DNA of 64,000 nucleotides, from contig LR746269.1 of NCBI GenBank assembly GCA_902729315.2, positions 5,425,501-5,489,500 of the forward strand, in the 5' to 3' direction. Origin of the DNA: Spirodela intermedia. Lineage: Eukaryota > Streptophyta > Magnoliopsida > Alismatales > Araceae. Each line of letters begins with the position of its first letter. Positions within the stretch are counted from its first letter, which is position 1. Under the pieces are notes generated by a model that worked only from the letters and a program-made list of their open reading frames with translations, was not told where the DNA came from and searched no databases. Below, in pieces: positions 15,301 through 30,300 of this stretch. A program made the translations under genes and the position numbers.

Positions 15301-18300
15301 TCTTCTGGGACTGAACGGGTTACTATAGTTTTCTTTGGGGATAACATATGAAATTCATGTAAAAGAAGCACCGACCAGGCAATTAGATTTGTTCGGTGAA
15401 CTGGAGAAATCACTGGATAAATCATTTTTTGATTGACATGTAGATAGCGATTGAGGTAAAGAAAAGAGGGGGATGTGAATAAGATATGTAAAGCATTGGT
15501 AATATATATTTTACACAGCTAGCTTGGCTTGCGGACACAATTAAAAAATATCAATGCAATAATGTTGATGATAGTTTTGGGAGAAGTAAACAAGATTAAA
15601 AGTATCATCAGTAATGATGTAGTGAGAATTGACAATCAATGTTTGGGGAATTTGAGAAGCAACATAAAATAGAGAAGATGAAGAAAGTAAGTTGCAAAGA
15701 GGTTTATAATACTACAGCATAGCCAAAAAGATGTGAATAATTAGAGATCCATTATTTTGAAGTGGCAACATAAGTGGTAGTTAAATTGCCGGAATTTGAC
15801 TGCCATAGATCAGATAAGTTTACTGTCAGATTGTATTACTTCAGATTTAGCTGATCGATGAAACTTTTTTATGTTCGATTTGTGTGTTGTTCTTCTTTAA
15901 TGTCTTTTTTTCCCAGTTGAACATGCTTACTTACTTGTAATCTGAATGATTAACAAGTATATTTCTTTTTAACATATATTTGTGATGTGCATAGATAATT
16001 GTTTGTTTGGAGTGTAAAATCAGTTTAGTTTTTTCACCAAACGTATGCTTAAAATCACATATCCGAAAACGATTTAAATAGTTGGTTATTTTTTATTTTG
16101 ATTAATTCCTGAATACCTCGTTATTTTCTTGTGTAAGTTCTCTAGAGCAAGAAAGCAGGAAAATTGTTGTTACCTTATTTACTTTCTTAACATACTTTTT
16201 TTTTAAAATTTAAAGGCTGCTCATGCTCTTCTTAGTGGTGAGTGCTTTGACGTGATGGCAATGGATGCAGACGACTGCAAGGATAACAGCTTAGCACTTC
16301 TATACTTGGACCATGCCAATTCTACTTTTAATCGTGATCCTTTGATTGGTAAAATTCATGTCTTCTATTTATGAAGCTGAAGTTGTAGGATAACTTATGA
16401 CTTATTTAGGATTATTGTTTTACAAGGACCACTATTATACATGGTAAATGAATCATTTCTTTTAATACTTGTTTGGTGATGTATCAATAGTAGATCCCCT
16501 GTCTCTTTAATACAGTTGTCTGCGTATGCAAGCCATGAGGCTGTCACAGAGACCTTAAGCGGATTGGATCCATATAGGTCACAAATAAGTATACCAACGA
16601 TTTAATATCAGTGCTCTACATTGTCAGTCAGTTAATAGATGTAAATGTCCAATATGAAGGCCCATTCTTTAACTGGGCATGTAGAACCGTGTCATGATAT
16701 TTGTTCTCATCAATTCCAAAACTGAAGGGAAAACAATCAACTCTTATTTTTTCTGAACGGGCTTATGCAATTAAAGCAATGACACTTGGAATGCTCTCAT
16801 TGCCTTCTATTCTCAGCTTTGGACTGCAGTATCTGTTGCAATTTATTTTCAATTCTAGCTGCCGGAAAATATGACAGGGGAAATAGCTAAACAGTCAGAC
16901 AATTAGTCTCAACCCTTGTCTAGAATTGTTCTTTTTTTGATTCATGGCTCATTAATTAGATAAGACTAGATAATCGAAACTTCAGCGGTTCCTGATGTAA
17001 TTTCGTCTTTTTAATACTATCAGCTGGATAAATTATCTGGGAGTGGCTGGGGCTTCCAATAACTCTTGCAGCCGAACGTTGGCCAAGAGTACAAAAGCTG
17101 GCTGGTTGATGCTGAAACTGGCTGAACCTGATTTCAATGAGATGAAATCAATTTAGAACAGCATTTTTCTTATCAGAAGGGTATTACAAGTAAATTTAAA
17201 ATACGGATTCACGAATAACATGTTTTGAAAAAAAAGGATGGAGAGTTTTCGTTATGGAAATATCTGTTGAGAATTGATCTTGATCGAGATTCTTGCAGCT
17301 TGGAGAATGAAAGGAGTCGATCTTCATGATCCTCCTCTTCCAGGAAGATGAATCAGTCACCACTTATTGGAGCAGTGTTTTCGTAATCCCAAATACATAC
17401 ATCAACTATCATGGTTTCCCGCTTAAGTACAGGTTACATGAGTTAATGGGCCAGGCCCATTACATTAGTCTTTAAGTGGATCCGTTAACAGTCTAATAGA
17501 CCCACTTAACATGACAGGAAAGGCCGAAAATACAGTGAAAAGAAACAGATAGAAAGAAAAAACAATCCTAGAAAATTTAACAATATCATTTGCCATTTTA
17601 CATCTCGTATTTGAATGGAACACTGACTTATGGCTTTCTGGAACGGTTTTTGAAGGAACCTTGAGTTTGCATGTCTGGTCCTGTTCTTTTGGAATTTGCT
17701 CCTTGTTGCATCTGTGGTTTTTAAATGTAACATATTTCTTCAGATCTGTAGTGGAAAGCTTCAACTTAATGGGATGTTTTGAGTTCACTACTCGTGCAAT
17801 TGTTTTGGGAGTGTTTGTTAGCTGCAATTATTTTTAATCGGCATCAGATGATGCCGCACTTTTATGAATATGGGAAGATACTGTTTCTTACATAAAATAT
17901 CTGTTTCGTCACTCTTTTATCGGATTTATCTTTCTTATTTGAGGTTTCTCTGTGCTATTGAAACCTAAGCTTGGCATAATGTAAATTGTCTGATGATGAA
18001 CTAATAATAGTATAGAATTCTTACTAAATTTGTATATCACCTAATTTTATGTCCATTCTTTATGTTGATGCTACAGGTTGTATGTCTACTGGTTGTGATT
18101 CCTATTCTTTAGAAGGCTTAGAGGAGCCATTTTTCTCAAAGAAGTTGTCCCTTCTCATTGAAATACTTCATGAGTACAGGTTGGTATTCAACTTTCGTGA
18201 ACCTGTGATAGCTTACAGATTTGTTACTTAATGACTAATCAGTTTGACAACTTTTGAGTTAGTTTATGTGGAACATTCCATTTTGAAGGTTTTTATTTGT

Positions 18301-21300
18301 ACTTGTCGTGAATAGTGCTAGTGCAAATCCTAGGAGAAGGAATATGCGAAGGAAAAAATCACTTCATGTTCAGCTCATAGATGACTGTTATGTACAAGTA
18401 CCAGGGCCAGAAAACAAGGAAACTACACAGTATACTAGGAAAAAGGTTCAACTAAGGACCAAACTTATAACTACTCTTTATTCACAGCTTGGATACAATA
18501 CTTTGAAATATTGTAATACTTCATCCCTTAGTACAACGGCAAGTTGGCTTGGTATAGGAAAAAGGTGTTGTTGGAGGGGGGAGTTTCTTGGCCGATTGTT
18601 AGAGGAGGAAGAACCCTAGTTGCCTTCTTGTTGAGACATAGGCGGAGAGGAGAATAATGGCTCGATCTCATTAAGAGTAAATTGGGCTTGATAATTATAT
18701 CATATGTGCTGGCCCTAATAGTCAGCCTGGGGTGGGTCCGTCCTTCCTCAATCAAAGAAGTTTGAACTGAATGCACCCCAAAAGCATGACATCCGTCAGC
18801 AGAATCTCCTTGCGTGCAAGAGACATCTATTGCATCGACCGAGATACAACATCTGAGTCGGGGGGTGGGGGGGGGGGGACACACGCCAGTGATTCTCTGA
18901 GCTGGTTGTTCATTCGAATAGGAATCAAGGTCTCCATACCATAAAAGGCTTCGCAGCTATTATATAATGAGCCAATTTAGCACGAAAAAAAATCATCTTA
19001 ACGTTTACATTAGGGCAGGTAGGTTCTTCAGTAAGCTAGATTGAACCAAACCAGGTCAAGGATAGATATACAAAACAATTAAAATTAAAATAATCAATCT
19101 GCTCCAACTTTTCCTTGAAAAAGTGTCTAGCAATCTGGATGTTTTCTTCAATCATATTGCATTGGATTGTGAACGCTAAGTGTAGACTGTGTCACACAAC
19201 AGAGCCCCATTGGTCCATCCCATTTAATCTTTAGGTCTTCTAAGATGTTCTTTAACCAAAGTAGTTCACGCAAACTTTGAACCATTGCTCAGAATTTATT
19301 CTTGACACGACTATGTTACCACATTCTTTTTCTTCTCCTTGTCACGAGATTGTCGCCAAAAAAGGTGCAATATCCAAAAGTAGGTCTCTTGTTGACCACT
19401 GATCCTAAATCAATATCTATGTATGCCTCAAGTACCAATTCTTTATTTCTCCTAAATAGAATACATTTTCCTAGTGTCTTTTTGAGATATTGTAGCATTT
19501 GGTGAGCTGCCTACAAATGGACTTCCTTTGGACCATGCATGAATTAGCTAATCACACTGACTCTATATTCTATATCTGGTCGTTTATAAGGTTAGAATCA
19601 TTCTTCCTAATAGGCAATGGTACATCTCCCTATCTATAGCTATATCTTTCTTTGCCTTCCTAGGTTTGAGATTCAAATCTATTGGTCTTACTTGTTTCTA
19701 TAAGATCCATAACATACTTTTGTTGGGAGATGAAAATATCCTTCCTCGATTGAGAGATTTTATTCTTGAGAAAAGATTTCAGCCACTAATGCCTTGATTT
19801 CACATGCCATAGCCAAATACTAACTTTGCTAGTCTCCTTCTTTATTTCTAGTCACATTTATGTCATCAACATACTGAGAGTTTTATGACTCTCCTCGAGG
19901 ATGAGTCTTTAATGAATAGTGTGTGATCCCTTTGATTTTATATTTGCTCCATGGCAATCACGACTCTTATAAATCTACCAAACTATGTCCAATGTGCTTG
20001 CTTAAGTCTATAGAACACTTTCTTCAATTTGCACATTATATGAGCAGCCAAATTATTTCTATAACTTGGGGGGACGTTCATATATGTTTCATCTAGTTCA
20101 CTGTCCAAAAATTATTTTAAACATTGAACTGTTATGACTCCCAGTCATCATTAGATGTTAATGACAATAAGTTTCTAATAGTATTCATCTTTGCAACTAG
20201 AGCAGAAGTCTCTTGGTATAACCCTTAGCAATCAACCTGGCCTTATATCTCCCTGTAGATCTATCTACTCAATACTTCACTATACATACCTATTTTTCCC
20301 CCCATAGTTTCTTTCTTACTAGCAGTCTTATTAACTCGTAAGTTTTGTTCTTCCATAATACTCTCATCTCTTCATTCATAGCTTGTTTCTACTTTTTGGT
20401 GGACAAAACCTCAGATAAGCTGGTGAGGATGACAATGATGTTTAAATAAAGTAATAAAGAAGGTTCTATGAGATGATGAAAAATGTTTATAGGACAGTAA
20501 GTGTGTCAGAGGATATAAAGGCTATTTGTACATTCTCTAGCCTCTTTTCTAATAGAAATGAGAAGATTCTTGTTTTTTTTTTAAATTCTTGGATTGATGA
20601 TCCATAATGAGTACATCTTTTCGGATCCTGTGGATCCATCGCGGGATGGGTCCTTCGGGGGGTTGGGGAACGGGATTACATGTGTTATACTCTTTCCCCT
20701 AGATTACATGATGTCGCCGATATTGGTATCGTGTTGTATGGGCCAGAGTGCCAGCTATTGGGCCTATTCTATGGATGGCCATCAGTTAGTTCCTTCTGTC
20801 TCTTAGCTGCAGTTTGGCCTCCGAACCGGTGGCCGGTTCATATTGCTTGGCATACATCTAATTCTATGATTCTTGTTATCATTGCACATCTGAGTTTTAG
20901 GTTCAGTTCACAATGGAGGATTAGAAAGATACAAGTTGGATTTTAAGACTTGCACAGATTCAGGAACAATTGCCTTCTTCCTTGACTACACGTTTCCTTT
21001 ACCGAATCTCACATTTTCAAGGTCAGTGTTAGATTTTTCATGGCGGTTTTCTAGTGTTTCAAATTCGGTGTTTAGGATGGACTTAGATGTCAGTTCAAGA
21101 TTTGGCATGGACTCTCATTCATGCTTACACAAAGGAACTAGGAAGCAATACGAAGTGATGACAGATCAAGTAAGAAATTCCCATCTTTATCTTCATTGAT
21201 TGAAGCCTCCCACTGAACATAAGGTGTGGTGAAGTGTTACTCTTGTTAATTTAAAGTGACATCCATTGAGAGAGAATTTCTTAAATGGAGGGTGGTGATA

Positions 21301-24300
21301 AATGTGGAATAGCCCACAAAAGTGTATTTTTGATGCTCTAAAATATAACTTCCCAGTATGTTGACCATAAATGAGAAGATGATACATACCCAAATATTCT
21401 GGGGTCAAGATTATTTGTAATTTTTAGGTTTGAATAAAATACTGACAATGTTTTTATTGGACTTGAATCCTAAGACTCAAGAAGGCAAATGAGTTATGAG
21501 ATGAGTACACGTAAGAACTATTTCTCCCTGAAAAGATTTGACACATTACTTTGAAAAGAAGGCCCTGGGTTACCTCGAGTAGATAACCTTTTTTTCCTTT
21601 CTGCAGCTCCATTTTTTTGTAATGTTTTGATGCACGATGACTCATATAATATCCCTTCTGTTTGAAAGAATGGAGGCAGGATTTGATGAAATAGTCCCTT
21701 GCATTATCTTATATGAACCTTTCAACATTGATCTCTAGTACATTTGTAATCATGAAATAAAAATTTGGGAGAATAGTACTAGCATCAGATTTATTATTGA
21801 TTAAACAAAATCCAAGTAACAAGAGAACGATCTTCAATAAATGTCACAATCCATCTTACCCCAGAAACATTGGAAACAGTTGAAAGACTTAGATATCGCT
21901 ATGAATATGGAAGAAAAGAATAGAACTTCTTTCATTGCTTACTGGAAAAGGCATGCGTTTCAGTCGATTCTAAAAATATCTTGACATCATCTATATACCA
22001 ATCAAGATAAAAAGCTCTTTGTTTTGGCATTTTTCACATAATGGTAATGTTTGGTATCATGAATCTCCGGACCCTGTACATGGAGGTGGTTTCAAAACAT
22101 ATCATGTTCCTTTCCTATTTATCTTTTGTACCTTGGTGCACACTACATGTATATTTTGTCACGCAGGTCGTCATCGATTCTCGATATCAAACCAAAATAA
22201 CAATATGAATAGTAAGCAGAATGCGTGAGATAACCCACTTTTGCCTTTTCTTTACCACATGTGTTAAGCCTTTGACTATCACTAGTGTACTAGGATGCTC
22301 ATAGAAGCACCTACTCTATACTTACCATAAGCACTCACTTGAAAGACTATCATCTACCATTAGAAAAATCTACATTTGTTTTTTTCCTTGTGTTCCCACC
22401 TCCTCATCTATCATTCCCATCATTTTGGATCCTTTAACCACTTAAAGAGAATTAAGAGTAGTAAGTAAAATAGGCAAATTTGGAGAAATAAAAATATAAG
22501 AGGATGACAAACCTGCAAATAGTACTGTACGAGAGACAAAAGATGAAAGAAACTAGAAGGCTAAGACCCTTTTGAACGTGATCACTTCAAATAGAATCCA
22601 CCCGCTACTGTAATAAGTAGTAGACTATTCGTCTAATAATCATTGTTTATAGCACACCTTACAATACAAAAACTCGGACTTTTCAAAAATATTTCAAGAG
22701 GGTGGACAACAACATGTACTTGTTAAAAAGCTGGAAAAATTTCCCACAGCAGAGGATCACATGTAGGAACATGTTCCGAATAACAACTTCAGGGACATTT
22801 TTCCTTGTCATTGGATCAAGACACCCTTGTCTACTTGGCAAATTACCAAGGAAAACCTTTGAGAGCATGATGATGAAGTGTAGAGGGCAAAGCTAGGACA
22901 AAAAACAAAGGATTAACAACCAAGAAAATCATGTCTGGAGATGAAATAAAGGGCAATCAAGATTACGCAGGGTTAAGGGGAGGGAGACATCCCAAGTTCC
23001 CTAGCTAGTTTCTTGTTAATGATATAGCTAAAATTGTGGTAAGAACCTTGATCCAGATCCTTTCAAGAAGAGAAACAGGGATTAGGGAAAAGGGGTTTGA
23101 GTCGTGGTGACCAAATCAGTTCTACCACGACAGGCAGAGGATCTCTGTAAACTTCTAGGACCAAGTGTTTCTTTTTCTACCCCCCCTACAGCCGAGTTCC
23201 CTTATTTATAACTCTCAATTCTCTAACATCCATGTGCAGTGGTTGGATCCATAGAACCTGGGAGTTTCTTCCTTCTTGAGTATGTCTTGATGGGGGTTGG
23301 GTGGGTTTATCAAATTGTGTGAGAAATTGATTAGCCTCTATTTTCTTTACAAGATGACAAGTTTTCTCTGAAGTGTATCATCAACAATTTGTTCAGCTTA
23401 CATGGAACCATTTAAATATTTTTATGGACACTCATTCTCACGGTCAGATCTCAACAATTCAACCTTTTCGCATTTATTTTTCACATCTTTTATATCATAA
23501 TTAAACAAAAGAGGATCCTCCCCTAGAAAAGTGCCGTGTTGGCTTATTGGACTAATTGTATGGGAAAATTATCCACTAGTTCTAATACACTATACACAGC
23601 CAAACCCCTGTTGTGGACCTGATACTAATTTTTCTCCTAAAAAATGGATCAATCCACATCTCTCTCAAGGCCACTCCAGCCTCATTATGTAAACAACAAA
23701 AATGCCCCTTTCCTGTGTAATGCTGCAGTTATCTTAAGAGATCACCATAATAAGATGATGACCAAGAACACGAGACTGCTCTCTAGTCTGCCCTGCCCCT
23801 TCCATGTGGATTTTCTACTCAATATCTCATCTCTTTCCCACTTTCTTCTTCTTCCTTTATTCCTCATATAACGAGGATGGTATTTAAGCACTGGTCATGA
23901 TTCAGGATTTACATCATATCAAAAAAACAGGGAGCTTCTACAGCTATTTTCTTCTATTGTGGTATCTTTCCCCTTTAGTAGATTGTGTTTTTATAAATCT
24001 TAAATTCTGTCTTGTGGTTTACCTCTTCTGGTCTTATATGAATCTTTGTTTCATTTCTTCCCATATTCACCACCCCTCACAAAATAAAAGCTAAACGGAT
24101 TAGTAAAGGTTGAGAAAAAACTATATTCTTGAAGACTAGTTCAAAGTGTGGATGCTGCTGGGATTCATCCCTCTTCTTGATGCACTAAGCATGAGACAAA
24201 TCGCTGATACTCTTAACGATTCTCTTCCTGTCCACAACACCATTGAAGAGGAGCTCAAAGGTTGCCACAGTTTTAAATAGTTTGCCTTCTTTCTCATTTG

Positions 24301-27300
24301 CAAAGTACAGGCTCGCAGGCCAATCATTGCTTTTGAGCAAGCGTCTTCATCATCTTTGAGCAAGTCAATGATCCCCTTTATGGGTTGGCTAACTTGAATG
24401 AAGAAAATTATAATGTGTGGATCATCTCATGAGTGATAGGAAAGTGTGTGGTATGAATCATGAAATTGAAATGCTGATGAGTTGAATAATAAGCATGGAT
24501 CATCTCCCTCCTAAAGGAAGTCATCTACAAAATTTTGGTCATTAAACATTGTGACTGGACACATCAATGGAACGTATATTTAGGAGCTCGATTTATAATT
24601 GAACCATTTTAGTATACCTTGTTGTCTCCTATTTGTTCGGTTTCCTAGTTGTTATGTAGTTTCCTATGTTTGTGGCCCTGGTAATTGCATATAACAGTCA
24701 TCTATGATCTAAATACGAAATGAGTCTGTCTTTTGCATATTCTCTCTCCTAGGGTTCGTACCGTCACTGTTGATGGCATGGTATCAAAGCCTCTAGAGTT
24801 CACTTACTTTCGTCTGCTGTAACCTAGAGTTTAGACAAGAGTTGCTTGTTTCACGGGAGTCAGGAAGCCTCATCATTCTGGTCACTAATCCACAGGGGAA
24901 GAAAGATGACGGAATCAAAGGTAGAGGATGGGTACATGCTGCATGAACACTGGGTTCATGCCCATTTTTTCTTCTCCGCTTTTTGATTTGGATGTGGAGC
25001 ATCCTTGGTTTTGGAAGAGAAGCATCCTAGAGATCATTGTACTGGTTCATGACCCCGTAGAGCAGATATGGTGAGATCACTGTGAGATCATTGTAAGGTC
25101 TTCAAAAACCTTATTTTTGGTTTCAATAATTCGATTCCATTATTTATTTTCTACAAAGGCAGAATGAAAGACTACTTCAAAACTGCTACATGAAATCTGT
25201 GTTTGCATGGAAGCTGTTGCGTTGGTTGTTTGAGCAATATCTCGTGTACATTGACTTGTCGACTTTTGGTTATTTGGGACACATTTCTTATATATATTAT
25301 GCTAGAAACTCGAAAGGATTTTCTTGAGTTCATCTATCATATAAGGCATGTTTTTTTCAGTTGCCATTTCTTCATCTTGTACATTAATCCGTTTATCTTT
25401 GCAGGGGGAGAACTAATATCAAATGCATAGTTTTTGTGAAGAGAATCATTGTTGCGAAATCATTAGCTCGTATTCTTGGTAATTTAAAATCTTTGGAGTT
25501 TTGGAAATGTGAATTCCTTGTGGGATTTCACTCTAGATCTGTCACGCGGAAAGGAATGAATGGCATTGTTGAAAAATTCAGTAGTGGAGAGGTAATTAAA
25601 CGCTGTTATTGGACGCTAAACCTCAGTAATATTGTCAGTTTTATTGTGGTGATGCTGATTTCTTTATCGCCTGCTTTATTGTCTAGTTCTCAATCCTACG
25701 CTTACACTTGTAGTATTGAAGAAACTCATTTGCATGTTGCATGTTGTACTGTAATGTCAGGCGTACGGTTTTGATCTGCTCAATTGTTTCTCAATTGCAT
25801 AGCTTTTACGGATGAATCATTTGGATTTGAATTGCCTGTTTTCTATCTGCTTTCAAATGGGGTACTCAGGTTCCCCTTAAATTGTAAAAGGAACAAAGAT
25901 ATAACTGGTGGTGAAAAGAGTGGCACCCCACACATACTTGTGGATGGAAGGGGATAGGGAACAGGAAGAAAAAAAAAACGTTTGCTGCCTGCTATACCTC
26001 ACTGTAGCTGAACATTGTTTCCCACTATCAGATATGACTAATTGCTTCATGTGGAGAACTGTCCTGTTTGCAAAATTACTATCATGTAGAAACCATGAAT
26101 CTTTCATGGATGAGGAATTGTGATGCGCAGAAGGATGCTAAGCATAGGCCTCAAAAACCGAAGCATAAAACACATGGTGACCCCAATGGGGATTTTATAA
26201 AATGAGGATTTATTATTAAACAATTTAAAATGAAATAGCTAAAAGTGAGAAAAAAAACAGGAAAATTAAATTAGGATCCTTTTTATTGTGACCCAAATTT
26301 GGTAATGAACCTACTCAGTCTTCAAGCTTTCTAGGCCTCTGGTCCACTTAAGTTGGGTTGTAAATGGGTTGCATCACGTATTCAAATTATAGATGACTAA
26401 TGCATACAATTACTAGGACCACAAAACAAAGAAACCACCTAACAACTGTGAAGTTGACAATCTAAGAAAAGAGCCAACAAAATCTGAAATGGTCAAACTA
26501 AGAGCCTGTAATTGACTCAAAAAACAAAGAGAACAACTAGTATTTATACTAGTGTTTTAATATATAAATGTGGGGTACTTCGGTCCAAACTACTAAATGG
26601 GCCAACCTGACTCATTCTAGACTAAGACATAACTCTAACATCCCCCCCTCAAGTTGGAGCGTATATATCATAAGCTCCTAGCTTGTTATAGAGAAATTCC
26701 ATCTTTTGACCATTTAGTGACTTGGTAAATATATCAGTAAGTTGATCCTTAGAGTTAACATTCATGGTAGTGATGATCTATGTTTGGATCTTCTCTTTGA
26801 TGAAGTGATAATCAACTTCAATATGTTTTATTCTTTCATGAAATACAAGATTGGAGGTAATATGAATTATTGATTAGTTATCACAGTTTAGCTCCATAGG
26901 ACTTGAATGAAGAAAGCCCAATTCTTCAAGAAGATGTCTGACTCATATAAGTTCATATGTAGTGTGTACCATTACCCTGTATTCTGATTCTGCACTTGAC
27001 TGTGAGACCACAAATTCTTTCTTACTCTTCCAAGGAACAAGATTGCTACCAGGAAAGATTTAATAGCCAGTTATAGATTGCAGCCTGCCTAGTCTACATC
27101 TGAAACCTTGGACAGTGAGATTACCATTATTCCTATATAATAATCTTTTGCTTGAATTTCTCTTAAGATATCTGAGAATCCACATAACTACATCTAAGTA
27201 TTTTGTACGTGGTTGTTGCATGAATTGACTCACCACACTAATGAGGATCCCTTTCTGGGGTCGGACAAGTGAACTGCATTCGATTCCCTTGAGAGATTAT

Positions 27301-30300
27301 GTATGTTCATTTTTCTTTGAAGCATCTGCTTTTTAACATTTTATTGGTTTGCCCCTAATAATTCTGGATATGGCAGGTTAATCTTTTAGTTGCAACTGCT
27401 GTAGCTGAAGAAGGTCTGGACATTCAAACATGCTGCCTTGTTGTAAGGTTTGATCTGCCAGAAACTGTTGCCAGTTTCATCCAGTCTAGAGGCCGTGCTC
27501 GGATGCAAAATTCAGAATATATTGTTCTTCTGGAAAGGTTCTTTTGAAAGATTTTGTATATTTGTTTTAAGACTTATGTCTCATTTTTTTACACGGGGGT
27601 TTCTTATGTAGAGGTAATGATTGCTGTTTACCTTTTGCAAACTTCTTATCTCAGGGGAAACGAACGTGAAGAGCGGATGCTAGATAATTTCATGTTTGGT
27701 GAAAAAATCATGAATGACGAAATTTCTTGTAGAGCAACTAGCGAGACATTTGATAATCTGGAGGAGACAACTTACAGAGTTGAAACTGGTGCCTCTATCA
27801 GTACCGGGTGCAGTGTTCCACTTCTCCACCACTATTGTTCAAAACTTCCACATGATGAGTAAGGCTAACTGTCATACTTGATGGTAACTTTAACTCCCAA
27901 GCTGGATATAATTGTGACTAAGAATATCAAACAACATTTCTGATGACAGATATTTTACTCCAGCACCAAAATTCTTTTTCAAAGAGGATTTAAGTGGAAC
28001 CATCTGTTGCATATGTCTGCCTCCCAACTGCCCTATTCGCCAAGTAGAAAGTTTGCCCTTAGCATCAAAACAAGCTGCAAAAAGGGCTGCATGCCTAAAA
28101 GCATGCATAGAGTTGCATGCTCTGGGGGCTCTAACAGAATATCTTCTGCCTGCCAGTAGGGACCAAAAACCAGAATCCAGAGAAGTGCTTTACGAGAGTG
28201 ATTGTGAAGAAGGTTTGGTATTATCTTGCAGATTATTTCTGTTTCACTAGTCATAGGTTTATATGTTCTTATGACCATTGTTTTCAGGTGAATACTTGAC
28301 CATGGGAAAAGAACTTCATGAAAAACTAGTACCTGCAATGCTTAGAGCTCCGCAGACAGACATTGAAGATCAATTCAACTTTCATTTCTACCTTATAAAA
28401 TTCAAGCCTATTCCAGATGATAGAAAATATAGAGAATTTGGTCTTTTTGTCACAACTCCTCTACCAAAGGAAGCCGAAACCATGGATGTTGACCTTTGTC
28501 TTACTCATCGTAGAATAGTCAAGACAGGGCTCATACATTCAGGAAGTGTGATGTTTGATAAAGAAAAGGTAATGATGCTAATAACATTTTCCCCCATTGT
28601 CAAGCATCTCATTCTCTCTGACATGGTATTACATATTTGCACAGATTGTGTCTGCACAGAAATTTCAAGAAATGTTTCTCAAGATTATCTTTGACAGATC
28701 AAAGTTCTTTTCTGATTTTGTCTCCTTGGGCGAGGTTGATATTTTGGAAAAAACTTCTACATATTACCTGTTGCTTCCAGTTATTCCGAACGTATGCCAT
28801 GACAAAATGAGCATTGATTGGACAGTGGTGGAACGCTGCTTATCATCACCTGTATTTCAATCAACAGGTGCAGATAGAAAAGATAATGCTGTGAGCTCTT
28901 TGGAGACTTTGAATCTTGCTAATGGCCCAGTAGAAAAAAAGGATATAATTAATAGCCTGGTTTTCAACTCACGCAATAAATTTTTCTTCTTTGTTGAGGA
29001 TATTCTTTATGATACCAATGCATACAGTCAAATGAAAGGGTCTCAGTCATCGACTTATGTAGAACACTATTTGAATAGGTTTGTACTTCATCTTTATCTT
29101 CCTTTGCTTGATTTTTGGATGAAACCATCATATTCTCTTATGGCCTACTACTAAGATCATTTTAAAGAGCTTCATTTTCTTGCCAACAATTTGATATGCT
29201 TAATTTGCTTTCTCTTGCTTCTGACTTGAACACATGATGATTTGGGATCTCCTTAAAAAAAAAAATGTAATTCAAAAGGTTTTCATGTCCTTACAATAAT
29301 ATGCTTTTGTCTCTGAATAGAATTAATATAAGAGTGGTCGCATTTTTCTATCCAATTTATTTGCAACAAACTCGGCTTGTGATGGGTTCATGTTTGGAAC
29401 GTGAACTTGTTTTCCATGACCATTGCAATAGTTAAACGACTGAAAAAGGTTTACATGGAGAATCATTTTTGAAGATCGATGTAAACATCATTTGAAATTT
29501 TCAAATCAAATGCAGAAGTATCTGTTGAATTTCCTCTAATTTGTTTGTTTCTTGAAGAACGACAGACCTCGTGGAAGGAAAAAGAACTTCTATTCACAAC
29601 ATATGAGGAAAACGAATTCAAGATGTTTTACATTAAAACATGGGTTTTTTATTTATAACACATCCATGGGAGAAGGTTCTAGACATAGAGCCCTACATCT
29701 CGAGACATGCAGGTGATGCTCATGTGCTTCTTTAAGTGAAGCACGTGATACACCTCACCCCAACTACTAACGCAGTATTTACACTGTATTTCAACACTCC
29801 CTCTCAAGCTGGTGAATAGATATCATTCATTCCCAACTTGGAGAGCACTTGTTATAGTTGAGTCGCAGAGACACCTTTTGTCAGCAAATCAGCTAGTTGA
29901 TGTTGAGTGGAGATGTAGGGAATACAGATTTCTTTAGATTTCAAGTTTTTCTTAATAAAGTGACGGTCTATCTCCATATGCTTTGTGTGACCATGTTGAA
30001 TGAGATTGTGCTCAAGATTAATTGCAGATTTATTGTCACAATAGAGCTTCATAGGACATGAAATGGGGATCTTTAGGTTAGTGAGTAAAATCTTCACCCA
30101 AAGTAGTTCACATATTTCATGCACAAGTGCCCTGAATTCTACTTCTGGACTTGAGCGAGCAACCACATTATGTTTCTTACTGCGCCAAGTAACCAAATTT
30201 CCTCGCATAAACATCATAAGACCTGAAGTTGACTGACGATCTAAAAGAGAACCAGCATAGTTAGCATCAGTGTACATCTCAACTGTTAATTTATCACCAC

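Larger units (their letters stand above)
18180..25404. other. DCL4 intron 10 (7.2 kb)
   Basis: Besides the copia fragment, poly-G tract and lone LTR listed separately, I see no gene. The 18300-18620 and 20590-20950 segments carry short open plus-strand frames without recognisable content. The second is relatively GC-rich and begins with GGATCC-containing sequence. The coding frame joins cleanly from 18179 to 25405, so no missing exon is needed. Confidence 0.5.
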
